Shown piece by piece: positions 27,401 through 35,515 of a stretch of 64,000 nt of DNA. Position numbers and translations under genes: made by a program. The notes beneath the pieces were generated by a model that saw only the letters and a program-made list of their open reading frames with translations, was not told the origin of the DNA and did not search any database. Positions within the stretch are counted from its first letter, which is position 1; each line of letters starts with the position of its first letter. Origin of the DNA: Verrucomicrobium spinosum DSM 4136 = JCM 18804 (GTDB lineage Bacteria; Verrucomicrobiota; Verrucomicrobiia; Verrucomicrobiales; Verrucomicrobiaceae); the NCBI RefSeq assembly GCF_000172155.1, contig NZ_ABIZ01000001.1, positions 3,381,105 through 3,445,104 of the forward strand. The letters run 5' to 3'.

Positions 27401-29293
27401 GGCCACGGCCGTGGCGAAGTTCCCAGCGGCCTGGAACACCTGCCCGCCATTTTTGACGTGCAGCTTGTTGTCGGATTTGGTGGTTGCATTCACATAGTAG
27501 CCTCCCTGGATATTGAATGCTCCATTGAGATTGAGAGTGCCGCCGTCTACGATCACCGCGTTGCTGGTCACGGTGGTCGTGTTGGAGGCTCCAATGGAGG
27601 CGGTGGTGAACGAGTAGATATTGGATGCGCCTCCGAGAACGGTTAGCGTGTTCCGGAAGCTGTTGTTTCCGCCGACGACCAAAGCCCCGGTGCCATCAAA
27701 CTCCACTTTGGCATTGGCACCAGCCGCCACGCCGCTGAACTCGTTGTCCGAGCTGTTGTTGGTTCCTACCGTGAGGCCTTTGAAGGTGATCTCGCCGGCT
27801 GTGGTGCTGGAGTTTGAAATGGAGAGTTTCACGGTGTTGCCAGAAACACTGCCGAGCGTCAGACCGCCGAAGCTGTAGGTCTTGCCCGCGAGGTCGAACT
27901 GCTGAGCAATCCCGCCCGTGGAACTGAGGTTGAAAGCACCGTTGCGGTGGGTGATGCTGACATTCTGCCCGAAGAAGGCATCGAGGCTGAAGGTGGACCC
28001 GTATCCGGCAGTCGACAGGATGAGCAGGTTCGTGAAGGCCAGTGTGGAGATGTCGCTGGTGTTCGAGTTGGTGAATCCCACCTTGCCAATGGAGTTCCCT
28101 GCCACGGCGGCACCGATGGTGAGCGTTGTGATGTCCAGGTCCATCCCGCGAAGGTCCACCGAGAGGTTGTTTCCCCCTGTGCTCTGAATGGAGAATGAAC
28201 CGGATCCTGACTGGATGGCGGTGATGTTAGTTCCAAAAAACTCATCCATGCGCAGGGTGCTTCCGTAGCCGGACGCATTGGCGATGGTAAGATTCTTGAA
28301 GGAGAACTGCGCCGTGGTGGCAGAGGTGTTGGTGAACTTCACCGTGCCCCCGGCCGTGTCACTGAGCGTAAGACCGGTGAAGTTGAGGGTCTGACCATTG
28401 AGATCGAACGACACGTGCTGCCCGCCGGTGGAGGAGACAGTGAAGGTGCCAGTTCCGGTGGTGGCAGCGGTGACGCCAGTGCCGAACAGAAGGTGGCTCG
28501 TGCCGTAGGCGGAAGCATTGGCAATCGTGAGGTTGGTGAAAGTCAGCGTGCTGGTCTGGGTCGCGGACGCGGAGTTGGAGAAGGAAACCTTGATGGCATC
28601 TGTGGCGCTCTGGCCGAGGGTCAGTGTCGTGAATGCCATGGATCGTCCGGAGAGATCCACGTCATAGGCTCCGCCGGGCGGATTGCCCGTGGAGGCGCTG
28701 CTGCCCACCTTCAAAATGCCGCCGCTGATGACCGTGTTGACATTGGAGGCAAAGGCGGTGCCAAAGTTGAAGCCGCTGCCCGCCTGGCCGTTGCTCCAGA
28801 GGGTGAGATTGCCAAAAGTAATGGTGCGAGGAGTTGCGCCGCTGTTGGTAAAGGAGGCCGTCCCTACCCCTCCGGTGCTGCTTCCCAGCACCAGGCCTCC
28901 CATGGTCAGGTCATTGCCATTCAGATCAAAAGCGAAGACGCCATTGCGTACAGTGAAGGCATCTGCTGTGGTGTCCAGGGTGAGGGACGAGCCCAGCGTG
29001 ATGGATCTGATGGTCGTCACAAATCCCGGCTCATCGGTGAACAACACCTTTCGATTGGTGGACGTTGCCTGGTCCTGAGGCAGCGTGGTGGCGTCCGCAT
29101 TGGCAGCGCCAAAGTTCCAGTTGCCCAGCGTGTTCCAGTTGCCATTCGCTTCACCGGTCCAGAAGGAGGTGCTGGCCGTGCTCTGCCCGCAGGCCAGCTG
29201 GAAGTTCGCGGAAAGCACAATGGCGGCGGCAGCGAGGGTGTAGCGGGCTAGTCGCTGTCGGAGAAGTTGAGCCTTGAAGCGGAGAGGAGCCAT
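24428..29293 (-). CDS. giant beta-strand-repeat surface protein with PEP-CTERM signal
   Basis: A roughly 1621-residue exported protein. ATG 29293 (MAPLRFKAQLL) gives a good signal peptide ending FQLACGQS; the frame is open to a TTG at 29392 but that start adds only a poor leader. The body is a long series of degenerate beta-helical repeats (LTFTNLTIANAS-like units every 45-60 residues, residues about 100-600), typical of autotransporter-associated beta-strand-repeat proteins. The C-terminus is a textbook PEP-CTERM anchor: VPEPG, a hydrophobic helix (LLLAAGLAAAAL), then RRRRR. That predicts exosortase processing; no exosortase gene is in the window. It sits inside the Verru_Chthon cassette between C and A. 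Confidence 0.9.
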   Translation of the reverse strand: MAPLRFKAQLLRQRLARYTLAAAAIVLSANFQLACGQSTASTSFWTGEANGNWNTLGNWNFGAANADATTLPQDQATSTNRKVLFTDEPGFVTTIRSITLGSSLTLDTTADAFTVRNGVFAFDLNGNDLTMGGLVLGSSTGGVGTASFTNSGATPRTITFGNLTLWSNGQAGSGFNFGTAFASNVNTVISGGILKVGSSASTGNPPGGAYDVDLSGRSMAFTTLTLGQSATDAIKVSFSNSASATQTSTLTFTNLTIANASAYGTSHLLFGTGVTAATTGTGTFTVSSTGGQHVSFDLNGQTLNFTGLTLSDTAGGTVKFTNTSATTAQFSFKNLTIANASGYGSTLRMDEFFGTNITAIQSGSGSFSIQSTGGNNLSVDLRGMDLDITTLTIGAAVAGNSIGKVGFTNSNTSDISTLAFTNLLILSTAGYGSTFSLDAFFGQNVSITHRNGAFNLSSTGGIAQQFDLAGKTYSFGGLTLGSVSGNTVKLSISNSSTTAGEITFKGLTVGTNNSSDNEFSGVAAGANAKVEFDGTGALVVGGNNSFRNTLTVLGGASNIYSFTTASIGASNTTTVTSNAVIVDGGTLNLNGAFNIQGGYYVNATTKSDNKLHVKNGGQVFQAAGNFATAVAAGSSLIVEGEGSLYKSLSSGSVTAANGSEIIAKDGGGIDVANTTTISSGGLLRVTGEGSYYTGGGTFTLNSGAKLEVLDAGVFTISKTGANVFAATGSVLVDNGSTIDVGGGANIFNVAGISLRHGSTMTVREKLTIGSGNTKTTQTISEGSIISTTDNTLGAFTMGTSGSEVIVTGAGSELNVAGEWSLIADSAGVINAAQGKVTVLNDGNFSLGSFGVNSSTYTLPVAGKVYFTGSGFTPVDLGKSYIANIGAGTTVVLQQGKSYNWGGGTIRVLAGGVLAGSSTNLISNGGVNLIGGEISPGDGAEIGKLTIASLNIGAPNSKMTFDIAGDQDAEYDQISTNALVTSGNAYTVALRVAEGFAATDQMAFQLLTMAVEQTNTSAISWDLTAAALTGSLDWDVTQFKETGVVSIYDVAAGGSDSRLFIGAVEPTGGQTTTLPNTRLLVGSASYMEFDLSNSGTEGTTYSITTSGSITSPDATTGTAWVDGAKIRVGFDTSTTGAKGAGTLTIDNLASTYNGSNPNSGSRDQNDKITVSNVSVVENREITAQGTADLGKMFVGHDSSEGIVGLSGGSQDDAHGTRVGLSLGSTSVTNGEVTANNSSLFGVIFSAANQVHDIRLVGNFTTSGTKTGTMNVAGLLYNAEAASVGATVDSDVSVNYSADVYQRASLFVEVPHAGPVESGESIGVRNENTSDGGKRAAAKIISSVLSGEGWGLTGLPVGSILNQNSSVTGTFGFDNALLLNGTVRTGTLTLGLEHADQTILGAGEGDLGTVTVNLQHTVSGQTAAYGAQYSTGLTLGQSYTGLGLTSASSHGTTVKILSGTSSHATTLLTMSFDQAPAAGATFLSDIVDLNGTGTDTYVLSLTYDSLLLEDMQGGNPDYIPVLGWFNEEDSWVNAVFGNTGMPDDWETLFSTYYHAGAYQEGYELGSFGWDASTNSVWAVLNHNSEFGVIGAGAVPEPGRALLLAAGLAAAALRRRRRTAKQPI

Positions 29294-29450
29294 GAGTGGG
29301 GGGAGTTGAAGGAGGATGGTGTTGAGTAGAGTCGGTTGGCCGGAGACAATGGGTCCCCTCCTGTCCCCGGGTGGCAGGAACAGTGAATGCAATGGAAGAC
29401 CGATCCGGCAGGTGCCGGATGCTACGGGATCTCAGGATTGACGAGGTGAG

Positions 29451-30215
29451 TCAGAGAGGATACCTGATGCTGAACTTTCGGGAGTCTTGCTGGAGGATTT
29501 GAGCTCTTCGGGCGGGTGGGGTTTCGGGAGAAAAATAGACTTGGGCAGCACGGGAGTTGATAACATGGAGCTCAATTTCCACGTGGGCTGGTGTGGTCGC
29601 GGCACCTCCGCTCCCAGCGGGCGTGAGAGGGAGTGGATTGAAGTTGCTGTCGAGAAACCTTGCTTCAAATCGGGTGACGTTCTGCGCGACCACCTCCGCA
29701 TTGGGCTGGGCGGGTGAACAAGGGTCAGGAAACAAGGGAGATGCACCCTGAAGGCGGGTAAAGGTCGTGTCACTCGGCAGCAACTGACGGTAGAGGGCAG
29801 GGACGGGAGGCGTGGCTCCCGGGATAGGGGCCACATAGTAGGCTGCTGCACAGATGTCGCTCTGGTTTTGGGGAGAGGGCTGGCTTTTGTTCGACACCCG
29901 GCAGAGAAAGCCCAGGGATTTACCGGAGGGATTGGGCTCAGAAGCCACCCGGAGGTCGGTGATGAGGGGGCTGATGCCTTCCCTTTGAGGCACCCGTGCG
30001 GTGAAGTCCTGACCAAAGATCTGGAGCGCAGCCCGCGCGTCACGATAGCTCTCTTCCCTTCCCGAAGTCTGGTTCCAGGAATCAAGCACACCCCCAAGGA
30101 CGCTCAGCAGCATGCCGAGCAGAATGGCGGTAAGGGTGCTGGCAAGAAGCACCTCGATCAGGGTGAATGCCCTAAGTCTCCTGGCGCTTCTCACTGCCGG
30201 AACGGGTATGCTCAT
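29451..30215 (-). CDS. Verru_Chthon cassette protein C, prepilin-like
   Basis: A 254-residue GspJ-like prepilin. The leader ends at AFTLIEVLLASTL (Ala at -1, Glu at +5), then a hydrophobic helix and a soluble domain with GREESYRDARAALQIFGQDF. Its start overlaps the stop of the cassette B gene (ATGA at 30212-30215), indicating coupled translation. It is followed by a 157-bp gap before the giant PEP-CTERM protein, which contains a 7-bp-stem hairpin (29403-29420). Confidence 0.82.
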   Translation of the reverse strand: MSIPVPAVRSARRLRAFTLIEVLLASTLTAILLGMLLSVLGGVLDSWNQTSGREESYRDARAALQIFGQDFTARVPQREGISPLITDLRVASEPNPSGKSLGFLCRVSNKSQPSPQNQSDICAAAYYVAPIPGATPPVPALYRQLLPSDTTFTRLQGASPLFPDPCSPAQPNAEVVAQNVTRFEARFLDSNFNPLPLTPAGSGGAATTPAHVEIELHVINSRAAQVYFSPETPPARRAQILQQDSRKFSIRYPL

Positions 30216-30769
30216 GGCGTAGAAGCTACTGGAGGTGTGGTTTGCGGCGCCAGGGCTGTGCTCATCTGCGAGAGCTTGGTGTAGAAAGTCGCATACCGTG
30301 GAGTTGGACCTTCATCCAGCCCGCAAATCCGGATGGCCAGTTGACTGAGTCCCGGATGAGCCGTGTCCGGTGGCACCACGGAGATCTCAGCCTTCATGGT
30401 CGCGTCAACTGATGTTGACGGCACTGGGAGTCCTTCCTGGTTGTAGTGCACAACGTGAATCGCTGAAGTGTTGAGGTCGATCATTTGTCGGCCAGACACG
30501 TTTTGAGGAAGCGTTGCCGCGTCCACCAAGGGACGGCTGGTGCCTGTGACAGAGGTCAGGTCGTTAATGATCTGCCGTGCCACGAGGGCAGCGCGCGTCT
30601 CCTGACCGGACTTCTTGGACTGGCCGAGGAGGATGGGGAAGAGCGCCACCACAGACAGGGCCCCTGCGAAAATGCCAAGGGATAAAACGACCTCCGTAAG
30701 GGAGAAACCGCGAGGCAGAGTTTTCTTGGGTAATGGTCTTTCAGGCATTTTTGCCGCAGTTGCATCCAT
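30212..30769 (-). CDS. Verru_Chthon cassette protein B, prepilin-like
   Basis: A 185-residue GspI-like prepilin with canonical G|FSLTEVVLSLGIF, a hydrophobic helix and a small soluble domain. The frame is open to 30841, but ATG 30769 is preceded four bases upstream by AAGGAG and gives a normal leader. First gene of the cassette operon, which runs uninterrupted to 19412 and possibly on into the ABC importer. A palindromic TGTAAC-type site lies about 140 bases upstream (30901-30922). Confidence 0.82.
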   Translation of the reverse strand: MDATAAKMPERPLPKKTLPRGFSLTEVVLSLGIFAGALSVVALFPILLGQSKKSGQETRAALVARQIINDLTSVTGTSRPLVDAATLPQNVSGRQMIDLNTSAIHVVHYNQEGLPVPSTSVDATMKAEISVVPPDTAHPGLSQLAIRICGLDEGPTPRYATFYTKLSQMSTALAPQTTPPVASTP

Positions 30770-30900
30770 GCAACTCCTTGGGTTGCTAGGGCTATTCGCA
30801 GCACGCTGAGAGTCCGAAGGAGTGGAAAAGAGCGAAAACATAAATCAAGTGATGCTGCTTTACGCGCACTGGCGATTTTAGGCACATGAAACGGGGTGAA

Positions 30901-30922
30901 CATTATGTAACGAAATGTAATG
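30901..30922. promoter_or_regulatory. TGTAAC-type operator-like site
   Basis: CATTATGTAACGAAATGTAATG: CATTA at the left end and TAATG at the right form an inverted repeat, and TGTAA occurs twice inside. It is related to the GTTAC-N6-GTAAC sites at 35387 and 38977 and lies about 140 bp upstream of cassette gene B. Confidence 0.3.
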
Positions 30923-31399
30923 ATCACAGTATCATGGAGTTAGGAAAATGGCTTGTTGGTCGCTGGCGAGGTGAAATGGGGGCTGAGTGACCTAGATGAG
31001 CTCCGGAAATCGCCTGCATGGAGTTTTCTTAGGAAATGGCGCAGCCTTGATTTTCGCGACTTAGAACCGCATTTGCGTTCAGATTCTCCAAGTTGGAGTC
31101 TTTACCAGAGTGCCAACGAAGCGGGGCTGGAGTGTCCCATCTCTACTTCAGATCATCACCCTTCCTGCTCGAGTGGAAGGCGAAGAGCGGAGTGAGGCTG
31201 GGACGTTGCTCAGCATCTGCGAGATGCCCTTACGACGTGGCATCCAGATTGCAGATCGAGATGCCCCTACAGCCCTATGGCATATTCTCTAGGTCGGGGC
31301 TGGCGTTTTTGCCTGGACTAAAGTCTCTGGGGTTTCTCCTAGAGCGTGGGGGCAACGAGCCCGCGACTTGGAGGGCTTGTCATATGCTCAGCAAAGAGC

Positions 31400-31434
31400 A
31401 AAAAGGGATCCCCGCCACTTGGACGAGGATCCCT
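31400..31434 (-). terminator. rho-independent terminator of the beta-strand-repeat gene
   Basis: Read on the minus strand, the 8-bp stem AGGGATCC / GGATCCCT (31427-31434 with 31404-31411) is followed directly by a run of five T. It lies 44 bases after the stop codon of the gene at 31478-34630. Confidence 0.8.
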
Positions 31435-31477
31435 CTATTACTAAGAGAGCGATCCGGATGGACGCTCGAAGGTTGAA

Positions 31478-34400
31478 TTACTTCAGCTCGATGATGATGT
31501 CAGCACCGGAAACGGTGAGCTCAACCTCAGTCACTCCGGAAGGAGCGTTGAGGAGCTTGCCGGAAGCGGCAGTGATGCTCACGGGAGTGGAGCCACCGTT
31601 GAGAGTGGCAGAACCGCTGCCACCGGCGATCAACGTGTAGAAGCCGAAGGTGCCAGCGTTGTTGAGGTCGATGACGAGGTCATCGGGCAGAGCGACAGTG
31701 CCGTCGATCGTGACCGGTGTGGCGGTCACGTCCACGCCGATGGCGGTGATGTTGGCACCTGAGGTGGCGGCGACGGCGAGGTTGCCAGCGCCTTTGAGGG
31801 GGCCCACGGGGAGGTAGCCAATCACTGCACCCAAGCCATCCAGCACTTCACCCTTGGAGAGGTGGCCGCCGGCGCTCACGGAAATGTTGCCAGTGATTTT
31901 GCCCACGTTGGCGGCTTCAGCACCAAGCTCGGCGCCAGTCGCAACCGTGACGCTGGAGGCGTCGAGGCTGTGAGCAGCATTGCTGAAGTCGATGGACGTG
32001 GTGCCGTTGGTCAGCGTCAGAGCGCCACTGTAGGAGCTGTCGCCTTCGATGACCACGGTGCCGCCGCCAGTACGATTCAGGTTGGCGCTGCCGGAGATCG
32101 CTCCCGTGAGGAAGAGGATCTTCTCGGTGCCATTGACGTGGATGTCGGAGGCGGAGTTGATGACGATGTTGTTCGTGAGCACAGCATACTGGATGCCGTC
32201 TTCCGGATCGAAGCGAAGACCGCCCAGGTGGCCGAAGCCGCTGGAGGTGATCACGCCGGAGACGTCACGCTGGGTGCTGTTGAGCGCAATGTCGCCACCG
32301 AAGGTGTAGGTCGCATCGGCGATGTCGCCGAGGTCGTCCACTCCGGTGGAAAGACGGAGCTGACCACCACTGTTGACCGTCACGCCGGTGCCGCTGATGA
32401 CACCGTTCTTGGACACCTGAAGCACGCCCTTGGCCACCGTGACGGAACCCGTCAGGGTCTTCGCGTTGTTGGTGAACTTCAGCGTTCCATTGCCATCTTT
32501 CACGAAGTTGCCGGAGCCACTCAGTGCGATGTCATAGGAAGGCTTGAGCTCTTCGGCAGTGTCGAGGTCGCCGTCTTCATCATTGGTGTCGAGCACGGCG
32601 GTCTGGTTCACCGTCAGCGTTTTGGTGCTGGGGATGGCCAGGAAGCCGGTGTTGGCAGCCGGGGCGGCCGGAGCGCTCGCTTCAAGCCATGCAACCGTGA
32701 GGTTGTCATGGAAGACGAATGTACGGGTGTTGGCCTCGTCCTTGATGTAAAGACGGCCTTGACCGGCGGAAGCTCCACCGATGGATGCGCCTGAAGCAAG
32801 TTCAAGGCTGCCATTGCGAAGCTCAACGGACGCCAGCGTGTTGCTTGCGTTCGTGATGACAAGGTCGCCGGTACCCGTCTTGCGCAGGCTGCCAGAACCT
32901 GCGAGCACGCCGGTGAGGCGCACGATGGTGTCGTCTTCGGCCTTGATGTTGTTGTGGGCCTCATTGACACCGGTGATGTCGGTGGCGTCGAAGGCGATGC
33001 CGTTGGTGAGGGTGATTTCCTCATCATCGGTGGTTTCGAATTCGATTTCACCGCCTTTGACGTCGATTTCCACGCTGGAGCCGAACGTGAAGGACTCGTT
33101 GGAGCCGCTGTCGTTGGTGATGTAGAGGGTGCCGTGCTGGTCAGGATCCGCATCGAGGCTCGTCTCACCGCGAACGATGACGTCGGCGGTGTTGGTGAGT
33201 TCAGCGTTCTGGGTCACTTCAAGCACGCCTTCATCCACCTGGGTGATGGCGGAGTAGGTCTTGGGAGAGGAGCGGAAACGGAGGGTGCCGTTGCCCTTCT
33301 TCAAGATCTTCGCCGTGGCATCGGAGCCGATGATGAGGCCGCGGAAGGAGGCCGTGGAGGTGACGTCCATGTCCACCGTCAGCACGCTGCCACCGGAGGA
33401 CCCGAGGTCCACGATGTTGCTGGCGCTTTCGGAGGCCACAAGGGCTTCTACCGTCACGTCATAGCCGTTGGTCTTGAACGTGCCGTTGTTCACGGACAGT
33501 TTGTTGGCGGCGTTGATGGCGTTGTCGATGCCGAGGGTGAGAGTGCCTTGGAGCACGTTCACGCCACCGATATCGCTGGAGTTGACGGCGGAGAGCACGA
33601 GCTCACCAGCGCCGAGTTTGTAGATGCCGTACACGCTGTCGAGATCCACCGCAATGGTGCCCACTTCAGAGGCGGCCACATTGATGATGCCACTGGTCGT
33701 GAGCACCGGGGAGCCGGAGGACTTGCTGATGGTGAAGCTGTCGTTGAACAGGATGTCCACGACCGAGGCACTGGCGTCCAGATTCACTGGGCTGAGGGTG
33801 CTGTTGGTGAAGACGGCGTTGTTGGCGCTGCCAGCCCAAGTGTAGGAAGTCCAGGCGTTGGTGGCGAACCAGTTCGTGCCGCTGGCACCGCTACGGGTGC
33901 GCGCAGTGCCGGTGGCAAGGGGAACGATCTTGATGTTGGTGGGGCCGAAGCCGTCACGGGAGCCGCTGCCAGGGCTGGAATAGCCCCAGCGGAGGTAGCC
34001 TTTGTCATTGGCAGCCAGAGCCGTCGGCAGGGTGACCAGGGCAGACACGGCCTGGGAGACTGGGGGGCTTACTGCCGCTGCGGTGGACGGGTTGCCCAGC
34101 GGGGAGGTCGTGGCGGTGGTGACCACATCCGAGTAGCTGCTGAAGCCGTTGTACGTGGGGCTGTAGCGCAGACCGATCTGGTTCACACGAGCACCGTCGC
34201 GCCACTGCTCGATGTCATACGACACGAGGATGCGGCTCACGCTCGCGCCAGTGTCGTTTTTGAGCTTGAGGTACGCACGGGAGTCCGTGGTGCCGGAGGC
34301 TTCCAGGAGACCCAGGGTGTAGTGCGAGTTGTACGGGCCGTAAGCATAGAAGCCGGCGGTACCGTTGGAACCGTTGTCAATGCCGCCAAAGGCAGGCGTG

Positions 34401-34630
34401 TTGGGGTCGTTGCTCACGAAGAAGCCCAACGCTGCGAGCGTGGACTGGGTGCCCGTGAAGGAGGTGAAGAGCTCCGGGGTGCTCGGGGACAGACTGGTCA
34501 AGTTCCGCGGGGGAACATTGGTGTCGTTGTCCGGAGAGGTCGGTGCGTACACGTTTGCTGCCCAAGCAGGTGCGCTGCTGGAGGCAAGCACGCTCAGGAG
34601 GAGGATTTTTGACACTTTGCGAGTATTCAT
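31478..34630 (-). CDS. large secreted beta-strand-repeat protein
   Basis: A 1050-residue exported protein with a signal peptide (residues 1-24, ending APAWAA). Residues about 30-230 form a globular region; the remainder is built of autotransporter-associated beta-strand repeats such as LKKGNGTLRF, VLQGTLTLG, LRKTGTGDLVI and FVKDGNGTLKF, a pattern of stacked beta-solenoid turns. Unlike the protein at 24428 it ends (IIIELK) with neither a PEP-CTERM anchor nor a visible autotransporter barrel, so it may be released or held by another protein. Monocistronic: a terminator follows at 31400 and a long non-coding region precedes it. Confidence 0.85.
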   Translation of the reverse strand: MNTRKVSKILLLSVLASSSAPAWAANVYAPTSPDNDTNVPPRNLTSLSPSTPELFTSFTGTQSTLAALGFFVSNDPNTPAFGGIDNGSNGTAGFYAYGPYNSHYTLGLLEASGTTDSRAYLKLKNDTGASVSRILVSYDIEQWRDGARVNQIGLRYSPTYNGFSSYSDVVTTATTSPLGNPSTAAAVSPPVSQAVSALVTLPTALAANDKGYLRWGYSSPGSGSRDGFGPTNIKIVPLATGTARTRSGASGTNWFATNAWTSYTWAGSANNAVFTNSTLSPVNLDASASVVDILFNDSFTISKSSGSPVLTTSGIINVAASEVGTIAVDLDSVYGIYKLGAGELVLSAVNSSDIGGVNVLQGTLTLGIDNAINAANKLSVNNGTFKTNGYDVTVEALVASESASNIVDLGSSGGSVLTVDMDVTSTASFRGLIIGSDATAKILKKGNGTLRFRSSPKTYSAITQVDEGVLEVTQNAELTNTADVIVRGETSLDADPDQHGTLYITNDSGSNESFTFGSSVEIDVKGGEIEFETTDDEEITLTNGIAFDATDITGVNEAHNNIKAEDDTIVRLTGVLAGSGSLRKTGTGDLVITNASNTLASVELRNGSLELASGASIGGASAGQGRLYIKDEANTRTFVFHDNLTVAWLEASAPAAPAANTGFLAIPSTKTLTVNQTAVLDTNDEDGDLDTAEELKPSYDIALSGSGNFVKDGNGTLKFTNNAKTLTGSVTVAKGVLQVSKNGVISGTGVTVNSGGQLRLSTGVDDLGDIADATYTFGGDIALNSTQRDVSGVITSSGFGHLGGLRFDPEDGIQYAVLTNNIVINSASDIHVNGTEKILFLTGAISGSANLNRTGGGTVVIEGDSSYSGALTLTNGTTSIDFSNAAHSLDASSVTVATGAELGAEAANVGKITGNISVSAGGHLSKGEVLDGLGAVIGYLPVGPLKGAGNLAVAATSGANITAIGVDVTATPVTIDGTVALPDDLVIDLNNAGTFGFYTLIAGGSGSATLNGGSTPVSITAASGKLLNAPSGVTEVELTVSGADIIIELK

Positions 34631-35515
34631 AGTCTTGTTCGATTTTTATTTATCGTCTTGTGACTACTAGCTTTTTGGCCATCCCAGAGTGGGAGGCGTG
34701 CGTATGCGTTGTCGTTTTTTGAGGACGGTGGCCCCTGGCCTGGGCCCGGGCACAGGGGGAGTTCCACCGAAGGGGGATGCCCGCATGACGGGCAAAGGGT
34801 TGGAGCGGTCAGCATCCACTGCCCGACGTTCACGAGTGTGAACTGTGCGGAGATCAACCTGGCTACCAGCCACAGGCGGATGATAGTGATGCAGAATGCT
34901 GTGCGCTGATGCTGGAGGGAGCGGCTCGGCTGAGGTAGATGAATAACCTTAGAAAAAGAAGACCCCGGTGTGAGGCTTATCTGAGGAAACTCCGAAGACG
35001 CTTGGAGAACAGCAATGAAAGTACTGCGATCAGCCGCAGAGGCTGTCGTGGTGATCAAAGCGAAGTGCCGATCCATCGTGAGGCCTCGATCCTAAGAGCA
35101 TGCAAAAAATAAGCATGAAGTTTAGGGAAACCATTGCGTCACTAAAGGGTAATTACCTCGTGCTCAATGAAATAACGCTAAATGAGGCGGGCATTTCAGT
35201 TGTATTGAGCGGACAAAGCTGAGGGAATGTTTTGCTCTGGTGGGTGTGTGATTAGGTTCTCTCAGTTAAGTCTCAAAGCGTGGCGTTCCGCCAAACAGTA
35301 GGGCTGGCCATGGATCGTCTGACAGTTTTGATGCCCTCTTTTGCCTCCAATTGCCGGCAAGAGGGGGATGTGGGGCGACTGCGCGCGTTACCATTATGTA
35401 ACATAACGGAAAGTCGCACAGCTTCATGGGGTTATAGGAATCCATTCCGGAACGCCGGGATATCATCTTGAGATTTCGTCAGAAAACTCTAGAGAGCCCG
35501 CGCACCTTCCCTTTT
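34631..35515. other. non-coding region between divergent surface-protein genes
   Basis: About 885 bp with no supportable gene. It must hold divergent promoters for the genes at 34630 (minus) and 35516 (plus). The centre (35090-35250) is noticeably AT-richer than the surroundings. A GTTAC-N6-GTAAC site at 35387-35402 overlaps a perfect 13-bp palindrome TTATGT-A-ACATAA (35394-35406). Confidence 0.5.
35387..35406. promoter_or_regulatory. GTTAC-N6-GTAAC operator-like site
   Basis: GTTAC (35387-35391), CATTAT, GTAAC (35398-35402). An overlapping palindrome TTATGT-A-ACATAA spans 35394-35406. About 113 bp upstream of the propeller gene. Confidence 0.35.

Larger units (their letters stand above)
30770..31477. 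other. long non-coding region upstream of the cassette
   Basis: About 700 bp without a supportable gene. It contains the presumed promoter of the cassette near 30850-30950 and, at its right end, the terminator of the gene at 31478. Open frames of 80 to 127 codons on the plus strand (30953-31476) have no start signal or recognisable domain. Confidence 0.5.

Noticed and set aside
29403-29420. Terminator between cassette C and the PEP-CTERM gene
   Set aside because: A 7-bp stem (ATCCGGC / GCCGGAT) is present but no T-tract follows on the minus strand, so it is mentioned only as a hairpin.
32954-34612. 552-codon open frame on the plus strand
   Set aside because: Lies antisense to the 1050-residue beta-strand-repeat gene; its Gly/Val/Asp-rich composition mirrors the opposite strand and no domain or start signal supports it.
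34627-35076. 149-codon minus-strand frame ahead of the beta-strand-repeat gene
   Set aside because: No signal peptide, domain or ribosome site; high Pro/Ser/Thr content and overlap with the downstream gene start suggest chance openness.
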